In this document: one piece after another, positions 17,159 through 25,321 of the stretch | Numbering within the stretch: position 1 is the first letter of the stretch | How the letters are laid out: every line of letters starts with the position of its first letter | Origin: PALG01 sp964495885 | GTDB taxonomy: Bacteria; Bacteroidota; Bacteroidia; Flavobacteriales; Flavobacteriaceae | Direction of reading: 5' to 3' | Assembly (NCBI GenBank): GCA_964495885.1 | Contig: CAZBWO010000002.1 | Location: forward strand, 180,401 to 244,400 | DNA length: 64,000 nucleotides | Notes under the pieces: model-generated | What the model was told of the DNA's origin: nothing | Databases searched by the model: none | What the model saw: only the letters and a program-made list of their open reading frames with translations | Program-made: the position numbers and the translations under genes

Positions 17159-17697
17159 ACACATAACTTTTTTCGTAAACTCTCCTTTGCCCTGGAAATC
17201 ATTGTACGGCAATTACCATAACTAATCTGAAGGATCTCCCCAATTTCTTCGTAATCATATCCTTCAATGAAATGAAGTGTAAGAATGGTTTTGTAATTGG
17301 GATGAAGCGAATCCATTGTTTGCAAGATTTCAGCAGATTGCAATGCTGAATAGTCTTCCGTATCCTGGGAAATTTCTTCTGCAATTTCTGGAACTTCGTA
17401 TTCTGGTAATTGGGTAAACTTTTGGTTCTTTCGGAATTGTACAATACTGTTGTTAATGACGATACGTTTCAACCATGCCCCAAACGTAGCCGTACCTTTA
17501 AAGCTGTCCAATTTTTCAAATGCCGTAATAAAGGATTCCTGCATGATGTCTTCTGCTTCCGCAGAATGTTTTAAAATCCTGAATGCCGTATTGTACATTG
17601 CTTTATGGTACCTATTGTACACTTCCAATTGTGCCAATTGATTTCCCTTCTGACAAAGAGCGAGTAATGTTTCTATTTTCTGTTCGGTTAGCGTCAA
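17155..17697 (-). CDS. ECF-type RNA polymerase sigma factor
   Basis: About 180 residues if translation begins at the TTG at 17697; a TTG at 17754 would add 19 residues with no sigma-like character. Region 2 spans YNRYHKAMYNTAFRILKH to AEDIMQESFITAF (about 22-62). Region 4 with its helix-turn-helix (YEEIGEILQISYGNCRTMIS) covers about 120-175. It leads an operon with a putative anti-sigma factor and two beta-helix surface proteins, which suggests autoregulated envelope remodelling. Upstream at 17.80 kb, a TTTG-N17-TAATTTTC on the minus strand could be a housekeeping promoter. Confidence 0.9.
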   Translation of the reverse strand: MTLTEQKIETLLALCQKGNQLAQLEVYNRYHKAMYNTAFRILKHSAEAEDIMQESFITAFEKLDSFKGTATFGAWLKRIVINNSIVQFRKNQKFTQLPEYEVPEIAEEISQDTEDYSALQSAEILQTMDSLHPNYKTILTLHFIEGYDYEEIGEILQISYGNCRTMISRAKESLRKKLCV

Positions 17698-17833
17698 AAA
17701 AACAATCGTTTGGTATAAAGATGATGGCTCTTTAAAATTGTTACACTTTGCCAAAAGTTCGTGGCATAACTATTGAAATATACATATTGAAAATTACTGC
17801 AACGCTTTATAAACAAAGACGTGCGCAATTAAA

Positions 17834-17893
17834 TCTTGTTTAAAAATACAAAACAAGACAATAGGTTAGGGTAATGCTATGACATATTGTCTT
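17834..17893 (+). repeat. Overlapping inverted repeats upstream of lon
   Basis: Two perfect inverted repeats share one arm. TCTTGTTT (17834-17841) pairs with AAACAAGA (17851-17858). AAGACAATA (17855-17863) pairs with TATTGTCTT (17885-17893), ending 10 bases before the lon ATG. As RNA the two stems exclude each other; as DNA the second is a symmetric operator candidate. A TAGGTTAG at 17862, one mismatch from the -7 consensus, lies inside it. Confidence 0.65.
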
Positions 17894-17903
17894 AAACAAT
17901 CAT

Positions 17904-20354
17904 ATGGCGAAAAGAAGATTCAGTACACTAGACAGTTTGTCATTACAGGAATTGAATGAGGAAACAGAATTGATCCCTTTAATGACTCCTGAAGATGAAG
18001 ACGCAATGTCCAAAGAGGAGTTGCCACAAACACTACCCATATTGCCACTTCGCAATACGGTACTTTTTCCAGGGGTAGTGATTCCTATTACAGCAGGAAG
18101 GGATAAGTCTATTAAACTTATTAATGAAACCTACAAAACCACTAAGGTAATAGGAGTGGTTTCCCAGAAAGATGAAAGTAAGGAAAACCCATCCCTAGAA
18201 GACATCAACACCACTGGAACTGTTGCAAACATCCTAAAGGTGCTTAAAATGCCCGATGGAAACACAACGGTAATCATTCAAGGAAAGAAGCGTTTTGAAG
18301 TAGCAGACTTGGTGCAAACAGAGCCATATCTAAAGGCTACAACCAAAGAAGTAGCAGAAGCTAGACCTTCCAAGGGAGATAAAGAATTTGATGCCATCAT
18401 TGATTCCATTAAGGAATTGGCAATTGATATTATTCAAGACAGTCCTAATATTCCTTCCGATGCAGCCTTTGCCATTAAGAATATTGAAAGTGCTTCGTTT
18501 CTGGTAAATTTTGTGTGTTCTAATTTGAATATTTCCGTGAAGGAAAAACAGGCCTTACTGGAGATGAATGACCTTCAGAAACGGGCCATGGAAACCCTGA
18601 AGTATCTCAACATAGAACTTCAAAAGTTGTCCTTGCGAATGGATATCCAATCTAAAGTAGAAAGTGATATTAGTAAGCAACAACGTGAATATTTCCTTCA
18701 GCAGCAAATGAAAAAAATCCAAGAGGAATTGGGTGGAACCTCTCAGGAGGCGGAAATAGAGGAAATGCGAAGGAAAGGAAAGAAAAAGAAGTGGCGTGAA
18801 GAAGTAGGGAAACATTTTGAAAAGGAACTTTCCAAATTACAACGAATGAATCCTCAAGTAGCTGAATTCAGCATTCAGCGAAATTATTTGGATTTATTGT
18901 TGGAACTTCCGTGGGATGAATTCAGTAAGGATAAATTCGATTTAAAAAGGGCCCGAAAAATTTTGGATCGGGATCATTACGGACTTGACGACGTAAAGAA
19001 ACGTATCATAGAATATTTGGCCGTTCTTAAACTTCGGAATGATATGAAATCACCCATTCTTTGTTTGTATGGGCCTCCAGGGGTTGGAAAAACTTCCCTT
19101 GGAAAGTCCATTGCCGAAGCATTGGGCAGAAAATATGTACGTATGTCATTGGGTGGCTTACGTGACGAAGCAGAAATTAGAGGCCACCGAAAAACCTACA
19201 TTGGCGCTATGCCCGGCCGCATTGTACAAAGTATTAAAAAAGCGGGAACCAGTAACCCGGTATTTGTTTTGGATGAAATCGATAAGCTATCCATAGGAAG
19301 CCAAGGGGATCCTTCCTCGGCAATGCTGGAAGTACTTGATCCTGAGCAAAACAGCGCTTTCTATGATAATTTTTTGGAACTGGGCTATGATCTTTCCAAA
19401 GTAATGTTTATTGCAACATGTAATAGTTTGAGTACCATTCAGCCTGCTTTACGGGACCGAATGGAAATCATTAATGTCTCAGGTTATACCATTGAAGAAA
19501 AAGTGGAAATCGCCAAACGGCACCTACTTCCGAAGCAATTAAAAGAGCACGGATTGTCTGCCAACGATTTAAAAATTGGCAAACCACAATTGGAAAAAAT
19601 AGTAGAAGGATATACCCGTGAAAGCGGTGTGCGAACCTTAGAAAAGCAGATCGCTAAAATGGTGCGTCATGCTGCGATGAAGATTGCTATGGAAGAACCC
19701 TATGACGTGAAAGTAGATCATAAAATGGTAGAGGAAGTGTTGGGAGCCCCGAAAATGGAACGGGATAAATATGAAAACAACGATGTAGCTGGAGTGGTAA
19801 CAGGTCTTGCTTGGACCAAAGTAGGAGGGGATATCCTTTTTATTGAGTCTACGCTTTCCAAGGGGAAAGGTACTTTGACCATGACAGGAAATCTGGGAAA
19901 AGTTATGAAAGAGTCGGCAACAATTGCCATGGAATATATCAAATCTAATTCAGACCTTTTAGGATTAAAACCCGAGGTGTTTGAAAAATACAACGTACAT
20001 ATACATGTTCCGGAAGGCGCTACTCCAAAAGATGGTCCAAGTGCAGGAATCACTATGCTCACCTCCTTGGTATCCTTATTTACCCAGCGAAAAGTGAAAA
20101 AGAGTATCGCAATGACGGGTGAAATCACCTTACGCGGAAAGGTACTGCCTGTTGGAGGCATCAAGGAAAAAATACTTGCCGCCAAACGGGCAAGGATTAA
20201 GGAGATTATCCTTTGTGAAGATAATAAGAGGGATATTGAGGAAATTAAGGAAGAATACCTCAAAGGACTTACCTTTCATTATGTAAAGGAAATGAAAGAA
20301 GTAATAGAAGTAGCTTTAACAAAACAAAAGGTAAAAGACGCCAAAGAACTTTAG
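17904..20354 (+). CDS. lon: Lon protease (endopeptidase La)
   Basis: ATP-dependent serine protease that degrades misfolded and regulatory proteins in the cytoplasm. It has 816 residues: substrate-binding LON N-domain (about 40-240), a coiled-coil region (about 240-340), the AAA+ module with Walker A GPPGVGKT (390-397) and Walker B VFVLDEIDK, and a C-terminal protease domain. The catalytic serine is S713 in KDGPSAG; the lysine of the Ser-Lys dyad lies in the GGIKEKILAA segment about 43 residues on. The N-terminus has a ~40-residue acidic extension. Possible regulation by inverted repeats just upstream. Confidence 0.97.
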   Translation: MAKRRFSTLDSLSLQELNEETELIPLMTPEDEDAMSKEELPQTLPILPLRNTVLFPGVVIPITAGRDKSIKLINETYKTTKVIGVVSQKDESKENPSLEDINTTGTVANILKVLKMPDGNTTVIIQGKKRFEVADLVQTEPYLKATTKEVAEARPSKGDKEFDAIIDSIKELAIDIIQDSPNIPSDAAFAIKNIESASFLVNFVCSNLNISVKEKQALLEMNDLQKRAMETLKYLNIELQKLSLRMDIQSKVESDISKQQREYFLQQQMKKIQEELGGTSQEAEIEEMRRKGKKKKWREEVGKHFEKELSKLQRMNPQVAEFSIQRNYLDLLLELPWDEFSKDKFDLKRARKILDRDHYGLDDVKKRIIEYLAVLKLRNDMKSPILCLYGPPGVGKTSLGKSIAEALGRKYVRMSLGGLRDEAEIRGHRKTYIGAMPGRIVQSIKKAGTSNPVFVLDEIDKLSIGSQGDPSSAMLEVLDPEQNSAFYDNFLELGYDLSKVMFIATCNSLSTIQPALRDRMEIINVSGYTIEEKVEIAKRHLLPKQLKEHGLSANDLKIGKPQLEKIVEGYTRESGVRTLEKQIAKMVRHAAMKIAMEEPYDVKVDHKMVEEVLGAPKMERDKYENNDVAGVVTGLAWTKVGGDILFIESTLSKGKGTLTMTGNLGKVMKESATIAMEYIKSNSDLLGLKPEVFEKYNVHIHVPEGATPKDGPSAGITMLTSLVSLFTQRKVKKSIAMTGEITLRGKVLPVGGIKEKILAAKRARIKEIILCEDNKRDIEEIKEEYLKGLTFHYVKEMKEVIEVALTKQKVKDAKEL

Positions 20355-20447
20355 GTATTAAAAGCTATGATGCGAAAGCTTTTTTCCTTCCTAAAAATAA
20401 TTTATCATTGTATCCGTTTTAAATCCTAGGAAACGTTGTCCAGGTTC

Positions 20448-21467
20448 ATGATCCAAAGACTATTTTATTTAGGGGTATTTTTGATTGCTACTTCGTTGTT
20501 TGGGCAAATAGGGGGAAAGAGCACCTATCAATTCTTAAACCTTGGTATTTCTCCAAGACAGGTGGCATTGGGTGGAAAAGTAGTCACTAATTACGATTAT
20601 GACCCTACGCAGGGAATTTTTAATCCAGCGAGCATTAACCCCGAAATGGATAACCAATTATCCCTTAATTACAACAATTATCTTGGTGATGTAAACTATG
20701 GAACTGCTGCCTATGCATATCTTTGGGATCGAAGGACACAAGTTTTGCATGCTGCAGTTACCTATATTAACTACGGAAAGTTTGACGGCTACGATGAACT
20801 GGGAAATCCTACGAGTAGCTTTGGAGGTGGGGAAGTAGCGGTTTCTTTTGGGCATGCCCGAAATATTGCCTTCACCAATTTTCATATTGGCGGAAACATA
20901 AAATTCATTTCCTCTAAATTGGAGCAATATACTTCCATGGGAGTGGCAGCAGATATTGCGGTGATGTATGTTTATGAAGATTGGGATTTGAATATTACGG
21001 CCGTAGCCCGAAACTTGGGAACACAAATTAGTCCGTATGCCGAAACCTATGAAAAACTCCCCTTTGAAGTGGTATTGGGAATTTCCCAAACACTTCAGAA
21101 TATCCCTATCCGTTGGCACTTTACTTTAGAAAATATGCAGAGATGGAATGTAGCCTTTGCCAATCCCAATAGGGATGAAACCGATTTGGAAGGTGGGTCC
21201 AGTTCCGAAAATATTTCCTTTATTGATGATGCGTTTAGACATATGATCATTGGAGTAGAACTATTCCCCGAAAGTGGCTTCAATATTCGTTTGGGCTATA
21301 ACTTTAGAAGGGGAGAGGAGCTTCGTATCGTGGAGCAACGTTCCTTTGCTGGTTTGAGTGCCGGATTTTCCCTTCGGTTAAATAAAATTAGATTGAGTTA
21401 CGCCTATTCCAAATACAATTCTGCTGCGGCGACCAGCTTTTTCGGACTTAACCTAAACCTTCAATAA
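20448..21467 (+). CDS. porQ: Type IX secretion system protein PorQ
   Basis: About 340 residues from the ATG at 20448; a TTG 12 bases upstream is less likely. A signal peptide (cleavage after LFGQ near residue 21) is followed by YQFLNLGISPRQVALGGK, the N-terminal signature of PorQ, and by a barrel of the PorV/FadL type with alternating strands to the end. PorQ is an outer-membrane part of the T9SS shuttle and attachment machinery, with PorV, PorU and PorZ. No other por/spr/gld gene is in the window. The stop overlaps the cmk start (TAATG). Confidence 0.88.
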   Translation: MIQRLFYLGVFLIATSLFGQIGGKSTYQFLNLGISPRQVALGGKVVTNYDYDPTQGIFNPASINPEMDNQLSLNYNNYLGDVNYGTAAYAYLWDRRTQVLHAAVTYINYGKFDGYDELGNPTSSFGGGEVAVSFGHARNIAFTNFHIGGNIKFISSKLEQYTSMGVAADIAVMYVYEDWDLNITAVARNLGTQISPYAETYEKLPFEVVLGISQTLQNIPIRWHFTLENMQRWNVAFANPNRDETDLEGGSSSENISFIDDAFRHMIIGVELFPESGFNIRLGYNFRRGEELRIVEQRSFAGLSAGFSLRLNKIRLSYAYSKYNSAAATSFFGLNLNLQ

Positions 21468-22159
21468 TGCCGCATATTACCATTGCCATAGACGGCCATT
21501 CTTCCACAGGGAAAAGTACCGTGGCCAAACAGTTGGCAGATTATCTTGGGTATGTATATGTAGACACGGGTGCCATGTATCGTGCCGTGACACTATATGC
21601 ACTTCGGAATGGTTTGATTACTGAAAATGATTTTAATCAAAAGGGTTTGATTGACGTCTTGCCTGAAATTCAGTTGCATTTTGAAAAAAATACGGAAGGT
21701 AAAGCCGAAATGTTCCTCAACGGTGAAAATGTGGAAAAAGCAATCAGAACCTTGGAAGTTTCAGAATATGTAAGTCCGGTGGCCACCCTTTCGGAAGTAC
21801 GAAAGAAATTGGTAGAGCAGCAACAGCAAATGGGTAAAGGAGGAAAAGTAGTGATGGACGGGCGTGACATTGGAACCGTAGTTTTTCCCAATGCAGAATT
21901 AAAAATATTTATGACGGCCTCTGCCGAAGTACGTGCCCAGCGTAGATATGAAGAACTGCTTCATAGAGGCGAAGCCATTTCGTATGAGGAAGTATTGGAG
22001 AATGTTACAGAGCGTGACCAAATAGATTCCAGCAGGAAGGATTCTCCTTTAAAAATAGCCGAGGGCGCCATTGTAATAGACAATAGCGAACTGAATTTGG
22101 AAGATCAATTCCATATTATTCTACAATTGGCCAAAGACCGAATTGCCGGCAGGACATAA
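21467..22159 (+). CDS. cmk: Cytidylate kinase
   Basis: Phosphorylates CMP and dCMP with ATP. The 230 residues match the bacterial family. The P-loop GHSSTGKST lies at about 9-17, the CMP-binding YVDTGAMYRAVTLYA segment at 28-42, MDGRDIGTVVFPNAELK near 131, and the lid REE-type RRYEELLHRGE near 157. It overlaps the porQ stop by one base and so is probably translated by re-initiation. A hairpin with GC stem follows the stop by three bases. Confidence 0.96.
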   Translation: MPHITIAIDGHSSTGKSTVAKQLADYLGYVYVDTGAMYRAVTLYALRNGLITENDFNQKGLIDVLPEIQLHFEKNTEGKAEMFLNGENVEKAIRTLEVSEYVSPVATLSEVRKKLVEQQQQMGKGGKVVMDGRDIGTVVFPNAELKIFMTASAEVRAQRRYEELLHRGEAISYEEVLENVTERDQIDSSRKDSPLKIAEGAIVIDNSELNLEDQFHIILQLAKDRIAGRT

Positions 22160-22182
22160 AAAAACCGCCACAGTGGGCGGTT
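22157..22182 (-). terminator. Minus-oriented hairpin terminator after cmk
   Basis: AACCGCC (22163-22169) pairs with GGCGGTT (22176-22182) around a six-base loop. On the plus strand no T-run follows. On the minus strand the stem is followed by seven T residues. It therefore looks like an intrinsic terminator for leftward transcription, although no leftward gene is seen nearby. It may still cap the cmk mRNA 3' end. Confidence 0.55.
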
Positions 22183-22619
22183 ATGCAGATTGGATTAGTT
22201 GGTTACAACGAAGGTTCCAGGTGATTTCTCCCGTGAAAAAGAGTAAAGGTGTGGGAAATTTTTTTCAAGATGAAGGAGTCCCTTCTTTTGTCTTCCCTTT
22301 GTACCCTGCTGTACTTATTGCTAGATTGGTTCATGGTTTTGGGTTAAGCTGTTTTTTTAAGGTCTTACCTATGTCTTCGCTTGCTATTCCAAGTGAAAGC
22401 TAAACTGGTTTTGGGTCTCTCTGTTAATTGGTTGCTGTTTAAAGTTCTCATTGTTGTTCGTTTTTTGATTGATGAATAATTCGTTTTATATGATTGATGT
22501 ACTAGATAGACGACGGAAAATAATTTTTGTTACAGTACTATGCATTACAAAGTAGTAATTTAACAAATTTTAACAATTTTAGCCAAAGTAGGGGAGTTGT
22601 TATTGATAAAAAGAAACTC
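22183..22619. other. Non-coding gap between cmk and the rpsA promoter
   Basis: About 440 bases without a credible gene. An 86-codon open frame (22143-22403) starts inside cmk, has no start signal and no recognisable protein pattern. The strand is T-rich. I see no tRNA, repeat or IS remnant. It could hold an untranslated leftward transcript ending at the hairpin at 22157-22182, but I find no convincing promoter for one. Confidence 0.5.
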
Positions 22620-22650
22620 TTTGAAATTCAGAATAATTAATGTATTTTTG
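22620..22650 (+). promoter_or_regulatory. Promoter of rpsA
   Basis: A -33 TTTG (22620-22623), a 19-base spacer and a -7 TATTTTTG (22643-22650): a near-ideal Bacteroidota promoter. The start point should lie near 22656, leaving a leader of almost 150 bases. Confidence 0.88.
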
Positions 22651-22655
22651 CAGCC

Positions 22656-22803
22656 CTTTTGAGCGGTTATTCTGAAATCAAAGGGAATTTAGATAAAAAT
22701 AGAAACAAATCCTTCCGTGGATGTGCCGCAATCCTTTCAGACAAACACGGAATACAAAACCCGCGAATTATTGAGCTTTCAGTAATCGCACTTATTTTTT
22801 AAA
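22656..22803 (+). promoter_or_regulatory. Structured leader of rpsA
   Basis: The leader contains two stems. TTCCGTG (22713-22719) pairs with CACGGAA (22746-22752). GCG-ATTATTGA (22763-22774, one bulged A) pairs with TCAGTAATCGC (22779-22789) around a GCTT tetraloop. The second stem is followed by TTATTTTTT (22792-22800) and then the ATG at 22804, so it resembles an attenuator or a translational operator. Feedback by S1 is known for the E. coli leader; for this one it is inferred. Confidence 0.62.
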
Positions 22804-24654
22804 ATGGCTGAAAAAGCAAAAGCTGAAGAAGCACAAAACGCTGAAACTGCAGTAGCAGAAAAAGCAGTAACTCCAAAACAGGAACCTTCTTTAAAAGAAC
22901 AGAATCCTGAAAAATTCCTTAAAGATTTTAACTGGCACAACTACGAAGAGGGAATTGATCCCGTAGACGAAGGTCAGTTGGAAGAATTTGAAAAACTAGT
23001 TGCCGAAAATTTCGTAGACACTTTAGATGACGAAGTGGTAGAAGGAGAAGTAATTCATATTACAGATCGTGATGCTATTATTGACATCAATGCGAAGAGT
23101 GAAGGAGTAGTTTCCTTGAACGAGTTCCGTTACAACCCAGATTTAAAGGTTGGGGATAAAGTAGAGGTGTTGATTGATGTGCGTGAGGATGCTACCGGGC
23201 AATTGGTTCTTTCCCACAGAAAAGCAAGAACCATCAAAGCTTGGGATAGAGTAAACCAAGCCCACGATGACGGTACCGTTGTAAATGGTTTCGTAAAATG
23301 TAGAACCAAAGGTGGAATGATCGTAGATGTATTTGGTATTGAAGCATTCTTGCCAGGTTCACAAATTGATGTGAAGCCTATCCGTGATTACGATGCTTAC
23401 GTAGGTAAGACTATGGAATTCAAGATTGTGAAAATCAATCATGAGTTTAAAAACGTGGTAGTTTCCCACAAAGCCTTGATTGAAGCAGACATCGAAGAGC
23501 AGAAAAAAGAAATCATCGGTCAGCTTGAAAAAGGTCAGGTATTGGAAGGTGTTGTGAAAAACATCACTTCTTACGGTGTATTCGTAGACCTTGGAGGAGT
23601 AGATGGATTGGTTCACATTACAGACCTTTCTTGGTCACGAATCAACCACCCGAATGAAATCGTGGAACTAGATCAAAAACTGAATGTAGTAATCCTTGAC
23701 TTTGATGAAGATAAAACACGAATTCAATTAGGATTGAAGCAATTGAAGCCTCACCCATGGGAAGCACTTGGCGATGAGATGAAAGTTGGTGATAAAGTAA
23801 AAGGAAAAGTAGTGGTCATCGCAGACTACGGTGCTTTTATTGAAGTTGCCGAAGGTGTTGAAGGATTGATTCACGTTAGCGAAATGTCTTGGTCAACTCA
23901 CTTAAGAAGTGCTCAGGATTTCGTAAGTGTAGGTGATGAAGTGGAAGCAGTGATTCTTACTTTAGATCGTGATGAAAGAAAAATGTCCCTTGGTATTAAG
24001 CAATTAACGCCAGATCCATGGACAGATATTACCAAGAAATACCCTGTTGGTTCAAAACACTCCGGTATTGTACGTAACTTTACCAACTTTGGAGTATTTG
24101 TTGAATTGGAAGAGGGAATTGACGGACTTATCTACATTAGCGATCTTTCTTGGACTAAAAAAGTGAAACACCCAAGTGAGTTTACCAATATTGGTGATGA
24201 ACTTGAAGTTGTTGTATTGGAATTGGATGTGGAAGGCCGAAAGTTAAGCTTAGGTCATAAACAAACTAAGGACAATCCATGGGATAAATATGAAGAGGAA
24301 TTTGCAGTTGGAAGTAAACACACCGCTGCAATTGATGAAATCGTAGACAAAGGTGCTGTGATCAACTTCAATGAAGATATTAGTGCATTTGTACCGAAGC
24401 GTCACATGGAAAAAGAAGACGGTTCAGATTTGAAGAAAGGTGAAGAAGCAGAATTCATTATTATTGAATTCAACAAAGACTACAAAAAAGTAGTAGCTTC
24501 CCATACTTCCCTTCATAAAGAAGAAGAGGCTAAAATTGTAAAGCAAGCTGCGAAGCGTGCTGCAAAAGAAGCCGAAGAAGCGAAACCTACCTTAGGTGAT
24601 GCTAATGCAAAGCTTCAGGAATTGAAGGATAAAATGGATGGTAAATCTAAATAA
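22804..24654 (+). CDS. rpsA: 30S ribosomal protein S1
   Basis: mRNA-binding ribosomal protein needed for translation initiation on most transcripts. It has 616 residues. A long charged, Ala/Glu/Lys-rich N-terminal extension (about 1-75) precedes six S1/OB-fold repeats. The four central ones show the typical pattern, for example GVVKNITSYGVFVDLGGVDG and GIVRNFTNFGVFVELEEG, each with HITDLSW-, HVSEMSW- or YISDLSW-like strands. A charged, Lys/Glu-rich tail closes the protein. The gene is monocistronic, with its own promoter, structured leader and terminator. Confidence 0.97.
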   Translation: MAEKAKAEEAQNAETAVAEKAVTPKQEPSLKEQNPEKFLKDFNWHNYEEGIDPVDEGQLEEFEKLVAENFVDTLDDEVVEGEVIHITDRDAIIDINAKSEGVVSLNEFRYNPDLKVGDKVEVLIDVREDATGQLVLSHRKARTIKAWDRVNQAHDDGTVVNGFVKCRTKGGMIVDVFGIEAFLPGSQIDVKPIRDYDAYVGKTMEFKIVKINHEFKNVVVSHKALIEADIEEQKKEIIGQLEKGQVLEGVVKNITSYGVFVDLGGVDGLVHITDLSWSRINHPNEIVELDQKLNVVILDFDEDKTRIQLGLKQLKPHPWEALGDEMKVGDKVKGKVVVIADYGAFIEVAEGVEGLIHVSEMSWSTHLRSAQDFVSVGDEVEAVILTLDRDERKMSLGIKQLTPDPWTDITKKYPVGSKHSGIVRNFTNFGVFVELEEGIDGLIYISDLSWTKKVKHPSEFTNIGDELEVVVLELDVEGRKLSLGHKQTKDNPWDKYEEEFAVGSKHTAAIDEIVDKGAVINFNEDISAFVPKRHMEKEDGSDLKKGEEAEFIIIEFNKDYKKVVASHTSLHKEEEAKIVKQAAKRAAKEAEEAKPTLGDANAKLQELKDKMDGKSK

Positions 24655-24676
24655 TCCTTCTTTTATATAAGTTTGA

Positions 24677-24704
24677 AAGCCCTTCCATTTGGAGGGGCTT
24701 TTTT
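24677..24704 (+). terminator. Intrinsic terminator after rpsA
   Basis: AAGCCCTTCC (24677-24686) pairs with GGAGGGGCTT (24691-24700) with one wobble, followed by T residues. Confidence 0.88.
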
Positions 24705-24745
24705 AATATATGCCGTGATGTTCTTCAAATTTCAATAAAAACCAT

Positions 24746-24753
24746 TAACTTTG
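24746..24753 (+). promoter_or_regulatory. -7 element upstream of pyrR
   Basis: TAACTTTG matches TAnnTTTG. A start point near 24759 would place the in-frame TTG at 24751 outside the transcript, supporting the ATG at 24781 as the pyrR start. Confidence 0.6.
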
Positions 24754-24780
24754 TCCCCTGAATACGATTCAGCTTTCCCT

Positions 24781-25320
24781 ATGAGCCAGAAAGTGCTTTT
24801 AAATGCTACTGAAATCAACATCGCACTCCACCGTTTGGCTTGTCAATTAATTGAAAATCATGACACCTTCGAAAATACGGTACTCATTGGCATTCAGCCT
24901 AGGGGGATATTTTTGGCAGAACGGCTCAAAAAATTGCTGGAAAACGAATACGGAATCAAACATATAAGATTAGGATATTTAGATATCACATTCTACAGGG
25001 ATGATTTCAGGAGGAGTGATAAACCTTTGGAAGCAAATTCCACCAAAATAGATTTTATCGTAGAAGATCAAAAAGTAGTCTTTATTGACGATGTCTTGTA
25101 TACTGGCAGAAGCATCCGGTCTGCACTTACAGCCATCCAATCTTTTGGAAGACCTCTGGAAATTGAGCTACTCACATTGATTGATAGGCGGTTTAGTAGG
25201 CATTTACCCATTCAGCCAGATTACCGCGGAAGACAGGTAGATGCTATCAATAAAGAAAAAGTAAAGGTGTGTTGGAAGGAAAATGAAGGAGAAGACGTTG
25301 TTTATTTAGTTGAAAAATAA
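24781..25320 (+). CDS. pyrR: PyrR, pyrimidine operon regulator / uracil phosphoribosyltransferase
   Basis: A 179-residue phosphoribosyltransferase-fold protein. The PRPP loop VVFIDDVLYTGRSIRSAL (about 98-115) is the PyrR type. In Bacillus, PyrR binds anti-antiterminator RNA with UMP and also has weak UPRTase activity. Here no PyrR-binding attenuator is evident between the promoter and pyrR (the leader is about 20 bases), so RNA regulation at this locus is doubtful. pyrB starts two bases after the stop. Confidence 0.93.
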   Translation: MSQKVLLNATEINIALHRLACQLIENHDTFENTVLIGIQPRGIFLAERLKKLLENEYGIKHIRLGYLDITFYRDDFRRSDKPLEANSTKIDFIVEDQKVVFIDDVLYTGRSIRSALTAIQSFGRPLEIELLTLIDRRFSRHLPIQPDYRGRQVDAINKEKVKVCWKENEGEDVVYLVEK

Positions 25321-25321
25321 T

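Noticed and set aside
17698..17754. Longer N-terminus for the ECF sigma factor from a TTG at 17754
   Set aside because: The added residues show no sigma-factor similarity. The TTG at 17697 gives a normal beginning ahead of region 2.
22143..22403. An 86-codon open frame after cmk
   Set aside because: It begins within cmk, lacks any start signal, shows no domain or signal peptide, and crosses a GC hairpin. It is treated as chance.
24760..24780. PyrR-binding attenuator ahead of pyrR
   Set aside because: The predicted leader is only about 20 bases, too short for the antiterminator and terminator hairpins known from Bacillus.
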